Origin: VXPQ01 sp965117025
Lineage (GTDB): Bacteria > Bacteroidota > Rhodothermia > Rhodothermales > VXPQ01
Direction of reading: 5' to 3'
DNA length: 64,000 nucleotides
NCBI GenBank assembly: GCA_965117025.1
Contig: OZ220746.1
Span: 2,232,001 to 2,296,000 of the forward strand
Within the stretch, counting starts at the first letter, position 1. Each line of letters begins with the position of its first letter. This document shows positions 27,492 to 34,585 of the stretch, piece by piece. Both the position numbers and the translations under genes were made by a program. The notes under the pieces are model-generated. The model was not told where the DNA came from. It saw only the letters and a list, made by a program, of their open reading frames with translations, and searched no databases.

Positions 27492-28136
27492 ATGCGGCTT
27501 GTCAAACTTGCGATCGGTCTGGTTATCCTGTTGTTGCTGCCCTTTTTGCTGTGGGGGCGCGGCGTGGAGGAAGTGTTTACCATCGACGGCACGATCTCCT
27601 GGCTGCGCGGGTTCGGGGCGTGGGGCGTAGCGGTCGCCGTGCTGTTGCTGGCCTCCGACATCCTGCTGCCCATTCCCGCCACGCTGGTCATGACCGCGCT
27701 GGGCATGCTGTACGGGCCGGTGGTCGGCGGCCTGATCGGCGCCGGGGGATCGTTTCTGGGGGGTATGGTTGCTTTTCTGGCCTGCGCGAAGTGGGGCCGC
27801 CCGGCTGCGCGCCATTTGGTGAGCGACGCCGAACTTGTCCGGGGAGAGGCGCTGTTCGAACGATGGGGCGCGTGGATCATCGTGCTTTCGCGCTGGCTTC
27901 CGATCATTCCCGAGGCGGTTTCCTGTATGGCGGGGATCGTGTCCATGCCGCGGCGCCTGTTTACGGTCGCGCTCGCTTGCGGAGTTGTGCCGCCTGCCTT
28001 TACTTTTGCTATTGTCGGTCATCTGGGCGTGGAGCGTCCCGCCCTGACCTTTCTGCTGAGCGCTCTTTTGCCCGCGGCGTTCTGGCTGGTCGTACACCGG
28101 AGAATGCGCCGGGCAACATCCATGAACTCAACCTGA
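27492..28136 (+). CDS. TVP38/TMEM64 (DedA-superfamily) membrane protein
   Basis: A 214-aa polytopic protein of the VTT/SNARE-associated superfamily. It has a membrane re-entrant motif near 'LLASDILLPIPATLVMTALG', the glycine-rich 'GPVVGGLIGAGGSFLGGMVA', and 'LSRWLPIIPEAVSCMAGI'. These proteins are linked to lipid scrambling and membrane homeostasis. It starts 9 nt after the lipoprotein gene and is followed 7 nt later by the MFS gene, so co-transcription is likely. Confidence 0.85.
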   Translation: MRLVKLAIGLVILLLLPFLLWGRGVEEVFTIDGTISWLRGFGAWGVAVAVLLLASDILLPIPATLVMTALGMLYGPVVGGLIGAGGSFLGGMVAFLACAKWGRPAARHLVSDAELVRGEALFERWGAWIIVLSRWLPIIPEAVSCMAGIVSMPRRLFTVALACGVVPPAFTFAIVGHLGVERPALTFLLSALLPAAFWLVVHRRMRRATSMNST

Positions 28137-28143
28137 CGGCTCC

Positions 28144-29367
28144 ATGAATGTATTTCGCACCGTTCGCCTTGCCCTGATGATGTTTGTGCAGTTTTTCATT
28201 TGGGGCTCGTGGGCCACCACGCTCAGTAACTACATGAATTCCCCCGAGGTCGATATGGGGGGCGCTATCCCGCTGGCGTTTTCGTTCGGGCCCCTTGCCT
28301 GTATCGCGGCGCCTTTCTTCGTAGGTATGGTGGCGGACCGGTTCTTCAATACGGAGAAGGTGCTGGCTGCGTTGTTCCTGCTGGCCGGAGCCGCTATGGT
28401 CGCTATGCCGACTTTTGCGGGCACGCCGCTCTTTTTGACCCTGCTTGCCGTACACGCGCTGTGCTATTTTCCGACGCTCAGCCTGACCTCTTCGCTGGCG
28501 TTCCACCATATCGAAAACCAGGAAAAGGAATTTCCGGTCATTCGCGTCTTCGGAACCATCGGGTGGATCGTTACGGGCCTTGTCATCAGCTGGGTACTTG
28601 CGGCGGATGCCTCCGCCACGCCCATGTATCTGGGAGGCGGCGCATCGATTCTGCTGGGCTTCTATTGCTTCACCCTGCCGAAGACGCCCCCGCCTTCGAG
28701 GGGCGAGCGTACGTCCTGGCGGCAGATTTCCGGGCTGGACGCCCTGAAACAGGTTCGTTCGAAGCCGCTCATCGTGTTACTTATTTCTGCCACGCTGGCG
28801 TACATCGGGTTCGGGACGTATTTCCCCTACGCCCCCGTGTATCTGGCGGACGCGGGTATTGAGAGGGTGGCGGGCACGATGACGTACGGCCAGATGTCCG
28901 AGATCTTCTTCATGCTGATGATTCCATTCTTCTTCCGGCGGCTGGGCGTGAAATGGATGCTGTTTATCGGTATTGCGGCCTGGTTCGTGCGCTTCGGGCT
29001 GTTTGCCGGAGCGGCGGTCGACGGCGTGTACTGGATGATTCTGTTCGGCATCCTGATTCACGGCCTGTGCTACGATTTCTTCTTTGTCACCGGGCAGATC
29101 TACGTGGACAAGAAGACGCCCCCCGCCGTGCGCGGCCAGATACAGGGGCTGCTCGTGTTGCTGACCTTCGGCCTCGGCATGTTCCTCGGGGCACAGATTT
29201 CGGGGTTCGTCGTGCAATCGATTTCCGGCGCCGATGTACTCGCCTCCGCGGAACACTGGCGCTCGTTCTGGGGCATCTTCTCCGCCGCGATGCTCGTGTT
29301 CTCCGCCTTCTTCTTCCTGATGTTCCACGACAAGGTGGATACGGAGGATACCGCGCCGGCGGTTTGA
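28144..29367 (+). CDS. MFS transporter, nucleoside:H+ symporter-like
   Basis: A 407-aa protein with about 12 membrane helices. The opening 'MFVQFFIWGSWATTLSNYM', the repeated 'FSFGPLACIAAPFFVGMVADRFF' (split: 'GPLACIAAPFF', 'VGMVADRFF') and the late 'VRGQIQGLLVLLTFGLGMF' fit the NupG-type nucleoside permease family. Substrate is inferred from family only. It ends the 26991-29367 run. Confidence 0.82.
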   Translation: MNVFRTVRLALMMFVQFFIWGSWATTLSNYMNSPEVDMGGAIPLAFSFGPLACIAAPFFVGMVADRFFNTEKVLAALFLLAGAAMVAMPTFAGTPLFLTLLAVHALCYFPTLSLTSSLAFHHIENQEKEFPVIRVFGTIGWIVTGLVISWVLAADASATPMYLGGGASILLGFYCFTLPKTPPPSRGERTSWRQISGLDALKQVRSKPLIVLLISATLAYIGFGTYFPYAPVYLADAGIERVAGTMTYGQMSEIFFMLMIPFFFRRLGVKWMLFIGIAAWFVRFGLFAGAAVDGVYWMILFGILIHGLCYDFFFVTGQIYVDKKTPPAVRGQIQGLLVLLTFGLGMFLGAQISGFVVQSISGADVLASAEHWRSFWGIFSAAMLVFSAFFFLMFHDKVDTEDTAPAV

Positions 29368-29451
29368 CGGTTGGATTGGGGCTATGCCGCTCCCGCTGTG
29401 CGTAATGGCGCAGCGGGAGCGCATGGTCCGGCAGGCCTTCGGTGCGTTTAC

Positions 29452-29510
29452 AGGATACTCTGATTAAGTCCGCAAAGCTCAGAGCGAAGCGGTTTTGGTC
29501 AGAGTATCCT
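29452..29510. repeat. Complete 59-bp dispersed inverted-repeat element
   Basis: It begins AGGATACTCTGA and ends TCAGAGTATCCT, a perfect 12-bp inverted repeat around 35 bp. Its left half recurs at 45505 in reverse complement (one mismatch in 33) and its right half at 6184. Confidence 0.85.
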
Positions 29511-29766
29511 AAAGCAAATCATTTTCTTCTATTCCTTCTCCTCTCTGTCTGCTTCCTGCCCGTCACTCTCGCGGCGGAGCAGGGGCGGCTTGCGTTCAGA
29601 CTGCGCACGTCCGAATGGGTCAGGTCAGCAGGTCTCCTTTGTTTAATTCCCCAAAATCTGTCCAATCAACGCGAACCACCTCTCCTGTCCCGGACGAGTT
29701 TATCCAGCATATTTGTCCGGATAGTCCCGTCAAGACGAATTATTGGGAGTATTTGAAATGTCAATG

Positions 29767-29863
29767 CGAATTATTGGGAGAATCTGAAATGCACGAGGCT
29801 GTGTGAGACCATTATCATAGGTCCACAGAAGTCATAGCAGGCCCTTGGTCGTGTGCTTCTGGT
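29767..29863 (+). repeat. 97-bp direct repeat, copy 1
   Basis: Identical over 97 bp to 31034-31130. It starts CGAATTATTGGGAG and ends GTGTGCTTCTGGT. The pair brackets the duplicated PSD1 fragment. Confidence 0.9.
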
Positions 29864-29896
29864 TCAGTGCCTGATTTCGGTTCAGTGCCTGATTTC
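29861..29896 (+). repeat. 18-bp tandem repeat, two units
   Basis: GGTTCAGTGCCTGATTTC occurs twice in a row, followed by a partial third unit (GGTT). It begins at the end of the 97-bp repeat. Confidence 0.8.
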
Positions 29897-29942
29897 GGTT
29901 GGGTGTCGTGCTTGTTTCATTTGCTTAATCCCCGGATGCCCT

Positions 29943-30155
29943 ATGTTAGCAAAAATGAAAACAGATCCTCGTGATCGTGGCTGGTTGCATTACTGGGTTC
30001 TGTCTTTTCCGATCGGTGTTCCTGTTTGGGAGATTCGCAATTTCAATCAGTCTGAGACTCGCGATATGTCTCCTCGAGGCATCTTTCGTGCGATTCTTCA
30101 CACGATTATTTTTGTATTTTTATTGATGATAGCTGTTAATATTCTTAGGAATTAA
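29943..30155 (+). CDS. Small hypothetical membrane protein
   Basis: A 70-aa frame starting MLAKMKTDPRDRGWLHY with a C-terminal hydrophobic helix ('AILHTIIFVFLLMIAVNIL'). No family is recognised and no strong ribosome site is seen. It lies in the repeat-rich patch and could be a remnant. Confidence 0.4.
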   Translation: MLAKMKTDPRDRGWLHYWVLSFPIGVPVWEIRNFNQSETRDMSPRGIFRAILHTIIFVFLLMIAVNILRN

Positions 30156-30273
30156 GAGGTGGTTGCAATATTGGATATTTTCATTTCCTGTAGGTAGAAA
30201 TGATCTCCCCAAGCTGGACAATTTTTTAGCGTTTTCAGGTGTAGTGTCGCGTTGGGTTACGCCGCTTTGGTGA

Positions 30274-30932
30274 AGCGAACTCGTCAAGCGCATCCATGCG
30301 TCGAATCCTGACGAGATCATGCCGCCGCGCGACACCCGCGCTCCGCTGACCGAGCGCGAGAAGGCCTTGCTCGAACGCTGGATCGCGCAAGGGGCGGAAT
30401 GGGAGCCGCACTGGCTGTATATCACGCCTACTCGACCGGAACTGCCTATCGAACCGGATGGGGAGGGCATTCGCAATCCCATTGACGCCTTCGTGGCGGC
30501 CCGCCTCCGGCAGGAGCATCTGGAACCCTCGCCGCAGGCCGACCCGGTTACGCTCGCCCGCCGTCTTTCCTTCGATCTTACGGGCTTGCCTCCGAATTCC
30601 GATGTGGTGGCGGCGTATCTCGAAAAGCCTGACGATGCGGGGTACGAGCGCCTCGTCGACGACCTGCTGGCTTCTGCGCACTACGGCGAACGCATGGCGG
30701 TGATGTGGCTCGATCTGATCCGGTATGCGGATACGGACGGGTACCACTCGGACCTGCACCGCAACGTGTCGCCGTTCCGCGACTATGTGATCCATGCCTT
30801 CAACACGAACAAGCCGTTCGACCGGTTTACCCGGGAGCAACTGGCGGGCGATCTGCTGCCGCACGCTACGACCGAGCAACTCGTTGCTGCGGGCTACAAT
30901 CGGCTTGGACAGGCCACGAAGGAGGGAGGCGC
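30274..30932 (+). pseudogene. Partial copy of the PSD1 gene (DUF1549 region)
   Basis: This 659-bp stretch matches 34841-35499 at a constant offset of 4567 bp with only a few substitutions. It encodes the segment from 'RIHASNPDEIMPPRDTRAPL' to 'GYNRLGQATKEGG'. It lacks the signal peptide, the cytochrome-like motif and the whole C-terminal half, so it cannot be functional. At 30931 it passes directly into an inverted copy of 34475-34581. Confidence 0.9.
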
Positions 30933-31037
30933 TATGCCCCGAATACATCGACCGGAAGAAGGCGCAGGCTCGCCATGCCGGGCAATCGCGGACGAAGAAA
31001 GAAAACCGGGAGGAGGAGCCGATAGCACGAAGACGAA
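30931..31037 (-). repeat. 107-bp inverted copy of 34475-34581
   Basis: The reverse complement of this stretch equals the DNA just upstream of the intact PSD1 gene. It joins the PSD1 fragment at GGCGC/TATGCCCCG and the 97-bp repeat at the shared bases CGAA. Confidence 0.88.
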
Positions 31038-31130
31038 TTATTGGGAGAATCTGAAATGCACGAGGCTGTGTGAGACCATTATCATAGGTCCACAGAAGTC
31101 ATAGCAGGCCCTTGGTCGTGTGCTTCTGGT
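31034..31130 (+). repeat. 97-bp direct repeat, copy 2
   Basis: Identical to 29767-29863. It overlaps the last four bases of the inverted 107-bp segment, suggesting a junction at microhomology. Confidence 0.9.
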
Positions 31131-31147
31131 ATCCGTCACAGAGACGG

Positions 31148-31167
31148 GCCGCACACTGCGGCTTTTT
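31148..31167 (+). terminator. Rho-independent terminator or leader attenuator
   Basis: GCCGCA-CAC-TGCGGC forms a perfect 6-bp stem followed by TTTTT. It ends 27 nt before the secreted-protein gene at 31194, so it could end an upstream transcript or attenuate this gene. Confidence 0.6.
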
Positions 31168-31193
31168 ACGAACTAACTACGGAGTAAGTAGTC

Positions 31194-31646
31194 ATGAGAG
31201 CATCACGGAACATCATTTGTATAGCCTCGGTACTTATCGTTATGTTCTCGGTCGGGACGCTTTTGTCGTCAGTCAATGTTGTGAAGGACGCAAAGGCGCA
31301 ATCTCTTTCCAGTTGCAATAGTTACTCGGATGTGCGACCATCACCCACGGCTATGTCACCACGAGAACAATGTCAGTGCGAAATTGACAGTTCCTATTGC
31401 ATCACTCCCACTGCATCAAATGTGCCGGTTCCGTCCTCATCCAGTACATCTACGTGCGAGAGGCAGGGCAAAATAAATGTACCTGGTGTTGGGTGCAAAA
31501 GTTGTTGGTCGTTTGCTGGTCTCGCAGTTGGAGGATCTACCAGTGCTGTAGACCTTCTTTTGGAAAATGGCTTTAATCCATTAAAGGCCGGTAGGATAGT
31601 CGCCAAGTTGGTGATATACGGCTGGTGTCTACTCATAATTTCCTAA
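31194..31646 (+). CDS. Secreted cysteine-rich hypothetical protein
   Basis: A 150-aa product with a signal peptide (MRASRNIICIASVLIVMFSV..., cleaved near 'AKA/QS'). The mature part has several cysteines in pairs ('QCQCEID', 'VGCKSCWS') and a Ser/Thr/Pro-rich linker, then a hydrophobic C-terminus ('AKLVIYGWCLLIIS'). No family is recognised. GGAG about 10 nt upstream is a good ribosome site. The gene is AT-richer than the surroundings and lies in the rearranged patch, which suggests horizontal origin. It is followed 16 nt later by an outer-membrane-type protein. Confidence 0.65.
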   Translation: MRASRNIICIASVLIVMFSVGTLLSSVNVVKDAKAQSLSSCNSYSDVRPSPTAMSPREQCQCEIDSSYCITPTASNVPVPSSSSTSTCERQGKINVPGVGCKSCWSFAGLAVGGSTSAVDLLLENGFNPLKAGRIVAKLVIYGWCLLIIS

Positions 31647-31662
31647 ACAGAGAGGTAACGTC

Positions 31663-32253
31663 ATGCACAGGATCACCCTGCTCATCATGTTGGCGGTTGG
31701 AGTTTCTTTTTTCACCTCATCTGGCTACTCTCAAGGTTTTGAGGACGAGTCGGTTCTCCAGGTGTATATTGGCTCAAACGCCAATAAGTCTTTTTATTCC
31801 TCTCCATTTGATGACCTGGAACACGGGTTAAGATACACATACAACTATTACACGCCGGTTTTTGGCGCCAACATAAGGCTGGCGTCAGGCGTTAGTGCTG
31901 TTCTTCAGGCGAGTGGGTATTCGTTTCAGGAGAACTTTATGGAGTACGACTACAATATACGTATGCGTGATCTTATTGCGGGCTTCAAGTTACAAGATAG
32001 CGGTCGCCCGTTTTTTATACGTGTCCTGTCAGGTATAAATCGCATATCGTACGATTTCCATGATATCGACGATAGTATTTTTATGCCAAGAAACAACTAC
32101 TCCATCGGTGCTGATGTGGGCTTCGTGCTGGCCGAATATAAGTACATGTCGTTAAACCTATCCGCTGGTTTGATACGGTCATTCGGCTCTGACGAAGCAC
32201 ACAACAAGGTGTATGTGCAATTCTACATACCTGTCTCCATCTTTTCTAAATAA
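31663..32253 (+). CDS. Outer-membrane beta-barrel-type hypothetical protein
   Basis: A 196-aa product with a signal peptide (MHRITLLIMLAVGVSFFTSS, cleaved near 'GYSQ'). It continues with alternating Tyr/Phe-rich strands ('LRYTYNYYTPVFGANIRL', 'FIRVLSGINRISYDFHD', 'YMSLNLSAGLIRSFG') and ends 'VYVQFYIPVSIFSK', consistent with an eight-stranded barrel. GAGAGG sits just upstream of the ATG. It is AT-richer than the chromosome around it and ends at a clear terminator. It probably forms an operon with the Cys-rich protein. Confidence 0.68.
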   Translation: MHRITLLIMLAVGVSFFTSSGYSQGFEDESVLQVYIGSNANKSFYSSPFDDLEHGLRYTYNYYTPVFGANIRLASGVSAVLQASGYSFQENFMEYDYNIRMRDLIAGFKLQDSGRPFFIRVLSGINRISYDFHDIDDSIFMPRNNYSIGADVGFVLAEYKYMSLNLSAGLIRSFGSDEAHNKVYVQFYIPVSIFSK

Positions 32254-32257
32254 TCAG

Positions 32258-32294
32258 AAAAAGGCCCGGTGGGTCCGCCCTACGGGACCTTTTT
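32258..32294 (+). terminator. Rho-independent terminator after the barrel gene
   Basis: AAAAAGGCCCG and CGGGACCTTTTT pair with a single-base bulge around a 14-nt loop, 5 nt after the stop codon at 32253. The paired A-tract/T-tract would also serve in reverse. Confidence 0.8.
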
Positions 32295-32435
32295 CTGCAA
32301 CCCTTCGGTTCAGAGTTAGCGCGTACATCATTCATGGCAAACACCTCAAAGGCTAGCGAGACATAGCCTATCCTAAGCCAATCGCAAATGTAATCAGTGT
32401 CCCGGAGACCGTCAAGACTTCCGGAGCCGACCCGG

Positions 32436-32443
32436 AACGGCCC
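32436..32443. repeat. Target-site duplication, left (AACGGCCC)
   Basis: Eight bases directly outside the left inverted repeat, identical to 33639-33646. Eight bp is the usual duplication size for IS1595-family insertions. Confidence 0.88.
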
Positions 32444-32719
32444 GGGAATTATATACGAAAGTGCCGGAATTTAAGGATTTTTACCCGTTTGAGGTGCAGG
32501 GGTGAACACCTTAAAGAATCCCCTTCCGAGATGGTTTTCTATGATTTTGACAGCTCCCGTATTCATAAACGTATGTGTCGAAGCATGAAAAAAAGACAGG
32601 CTTAAGTCCTGTAAGTCTTTGTCCTTTTCCAACGGTGTAATGGGAAGGTATTGTTTTACATCATCTCTTGATAAATGTCTACCATGACTATTCAACTAAC
32701 TAGCGAAACGAGAGAGACA

Positions 32720-33457
32720 ATGGCATACAAGGTACCCGGCAAGCACAGGCGCAAGGGCATTTCGATGTTCGAGTTATTCCGCATGTTCCCCACGAACGAG
32801 GTGGCGGAGCAGTGGTTCATCCAGCAACGATGGGACGATGAGATTGCCTGCGTACGCTGCGGATCATGCAACGTGAACGCAAAGACTGCTCACAAGACGA
32901 TGCCGCACAGATGCCGGGACTGTGCGACAAGCGGTTCAGCGTACGCCTCGGTACGGCGATGGAAGCCTCGAAACTGTCATACCAAGTATGGGCGATGGCC
33001 ACCTACTTGATGATGACGGGCATCAGGGGCGTATCGAGCATGAAACTGCACCGGGACTTGGACATCACGCAGAAAACGGCATGGTTCCTTGCTCACAGGC
33101 TCCGTGAGGCATGGAGCGATAGGCAAGACGACCTGTTCTCAGGTCCGGTGGAAATTGATGAGACGTACATTGGCGGCAGAGAGGCTAACAAGCACGCCTC
33201 GAAAAAGACGTTCAATCGTGGCACACAGGGCAAGGCTACCGTTATGCGATTTAAGGGGGATAACAACCTGCGAGAATGGGGGATCGACTTTTTGGCTGCT
33301 AAGTGCAGAATCTGATCGTGTGGCTATAGAGGCCAGTGTAAAATCAGGGGAAGGACGGAAAAAGCGGCATAGGAAAGAATGGTGGGGTAAGGTAGCGGTA
33401 ATGCGGGACAAGACAACGGGATACTGGCAAAAAGCCGCAAGGTTATACGGCGAATGA
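32720..33457 (+). pseudogene. IS1595-family transposase, frameshifted
   Basis: The N-terminal zinc ribbon ('CVRCGSCN ... HRCRDC') starts at ATG 32720. Near 32920 two extra bases (TGTGCGAC for TGCGAC) shift the frame; the protein resumes as 'DKRFSVRLGTAMEASKLSYQ', then 'ITQKTAWFLAHRLREAW' and the DDE-type 'VEIDETYIGGREANKHASKK'. It stops at 33315, and further similarity ('GKVAVMRDKTTGYW') appears in a third frame up to 33457. At least two disruptions mean it is inactive unless helped in trans. Confidence 0.85.
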
Positions 33458-33567
33458 TGAGGTGTACTTATCAGGATTTACTCCTGATAGGTTAGGGGCT
33501 AATACATCATTTCGGCGTTATCAGATTCGGCTCTCGGATCCCCGTTCCGATATTTTCAAGCATTTCC

Positions 33568-33607
33568 TGTCCCACGTTGTCCCGGATAGTCCCGCGTAGT
33601 CCCACTT
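33568..33607 (+). repeat. Four 10-bp direct repeats (W)GTCCC inside the IS right end
   Basis: TGTCCCACGT, TGTCCCGGAT, AGTCCCGCGT and AGTCCCACTT follow without gaps, one helical turn apart, 6 bp inside the right inverted repeat. Subterminal repeats like these can be transposase-binding sites. A related string occurs near 29713. Confidence 0.6.
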
Positions 33608-33638
33608 CAAACCCTCGGCACTTTTGTATATAAGTCCC

Positions 33639-33646
33639 AACGGCCC
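33639..33646. repeat. Target-site duplication, right (AACGGCCC)
   Basis: Exact copy of 32436-32443, directly outside the right inverted repeat of the IS1595-family element. Confidence 0.88.
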
Positions 33647-33657
33647 ACGCTCATTCC

Positions 33658-34152
33658 TCAATCCACCTTCCCGTTCATCTTCGCCGCTTCCGACGGTGTA
33701 CAGCCGAGATGTTTACGGAAAGCCCGCCAGAAAGTCGGGTACGAATTGAATCCGAGCGCATAGGCCAAGTCCGTCATACTACAGGCGCCGTGTTCAAGTA
33801 TGCGGCGCGCCACTTGCATACGCGCCCATGTTATGTATTCTCCGGGCGTTCTTCGCGCATTGCCGTTCAGCGTAACTTCGTCTGCAAATCGGTCGTGGAA
33901 GCAGTGGGTTTTGATGTTGTTTTTTTCAATTACATCCTTTACGGACAAGGTATCCGAAAGAAGGTTTTTATGGATATAATTGAGCACGAATCGGATATCC
34001 ACCTTTTCCGCATGTGCCGCATCCGTTTCGAGGAAATTTTCATAAGCCTTTTCAATGATTCCACTGTCAAGTATTTTGTTGTTAAATTTGCGCGAATTCG
34101 GAAGGGAATAAACAAGACGGTTTAAACATTTCGATTCCATATCGCTGCACAT
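33658..34152 (-). CDS. AraC-family transcriptional regulator, short form
   Basis: A 164-aa protein whose last 100 residues are an AraC DNA-binding domain with two helix-turn-helix units: 'LSVKDVIEKNNIKTHCFHDRF' (split here: 'LSVKDVIEKNN', 'KTHCFHDRFADEV') and 'CSMTDLAYALGFNSYPTFWR AF' with 'LGCTPSEAAK'. Only about 60 residues precede it and no sensor domain is recognised, so it may be truncated or a naturally short regulator. The gene is AT-richer than the chromosome. It ends 12 bp beyond the IS target duplication. Confidence 0.75.
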   Translation of the reverse strand: MCSDMESKCLNRLVYSLPNSRKFNNKILDSGIIEKAYENFLETDAAHAEKVDIRFVLNYIHKNLLSDTLSVKDVIEKNNIKTHCFHDRFADEVTLNGNARRTPGEYITWARMQVARRILEHGACSMTDLAYALGFNSYPTFWRAFRKHLGCTPSEAAKMNGKVD

Positions 34153-34585
34153 CCGATTTTTGCTTGTTTTCCGTGCACAATATCAGGTAATATTTTGCAA
34201 TAAATCCACTGCCATTGCATTTTTAGGAGTATTTGACAACTTCATTGCAAGTTTGGGGAATTATGCACAGATTATTGTATAGATTTCCCACAACGCCCGG
34301 GCCGGCCTGCGACCCTTGAGGGGGTAGCTCTTACCGTTTCGCCGATCCGCACCTCGATCCCCGGAACTGCCCGGTTCGGCCGGGGGCCTTTCGGGCGGTG
34401 TTTGATATTCTCTCGAAAGGCGTGCATATTAAGAAGGTATCCACGTCGCCCGCGTCCCCCGTTTTTCAACTGATTTCGTCTTCGTGCTATCGGCTCCTCC
34501 TCCCGGTTTTCTTTCTTCGTCCGCGATTGCCCGGCATGGCGAGCCTGCGCCTTCTTCCGGTCGATGTATTCGGGGCATAGCACCT
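34153..34585. other. Intergenic region upstream of the PSD1 gene
   Basis: No convincing gene. Its last part (34475-34581) is the DNA found inverted at 30931-31037. A 103-codon minus-strand frame across it is very rich in Arg and matches no known family. Confidence 0.5.
34475..34581 (+). repeat. 107-bp segment, inverted relative to 30931-31037
   Basis: It lies directly upstream of the PSD1 start and so may contain its promoter or leader. The same sequence is attached in reverse to the truncated PSD1 copy. Confidence 0.88.

Larger units (their letters stand above)
29368..29942. other. Repeat-rich non-coding stretch
   Basis: No convincing gene. It contains the complete 59-bp inverted-repeat element (29452-29510), two related 31-bp units starting CGAATTATTGGGAG at 29736 and 29767, the first 97-bp direct repeat (29767-29863) and two copies of an 18-bp tandem repeat (29861-29896). 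Confidence 0.65.
32444..33638 (+). mobile_element. IS1595-family insertion sequence, complete ends, transposase broken
   Basis: A 1195-bp element. The left end begins GGGAATTATATACGAAAGTG (32444) and the right end, read inward, GGGACTTATATACAAAAGTG; they differ at two of these 20 positions and continue CCG in both. AACGGCCC is duplicated exactly on both sides. The transposase belongs to the IS1595 (ISXO2-like) type, whose members make 8-bp duplications, so ends, duplication and protein agree. About 250 bp to the left of the transposase has no recognised gene. Confidence 0.9.

Noticed and set aside
32471..32695. 74-codon minus-strand frame inside the IS
   Set aside because: No family, no evident ribosome site, and located in the non-coding left part of the IS1595 element; a passenger gene cannot be excluded but is not supported.
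34272..34583. 103-codon minus-strand frame upstream of PSD1
   Set aside because: Arg-rich, no family, and its start lies in the repeated 107-bp segment; the second copy of that segment does not keep a matching frame beyond it.
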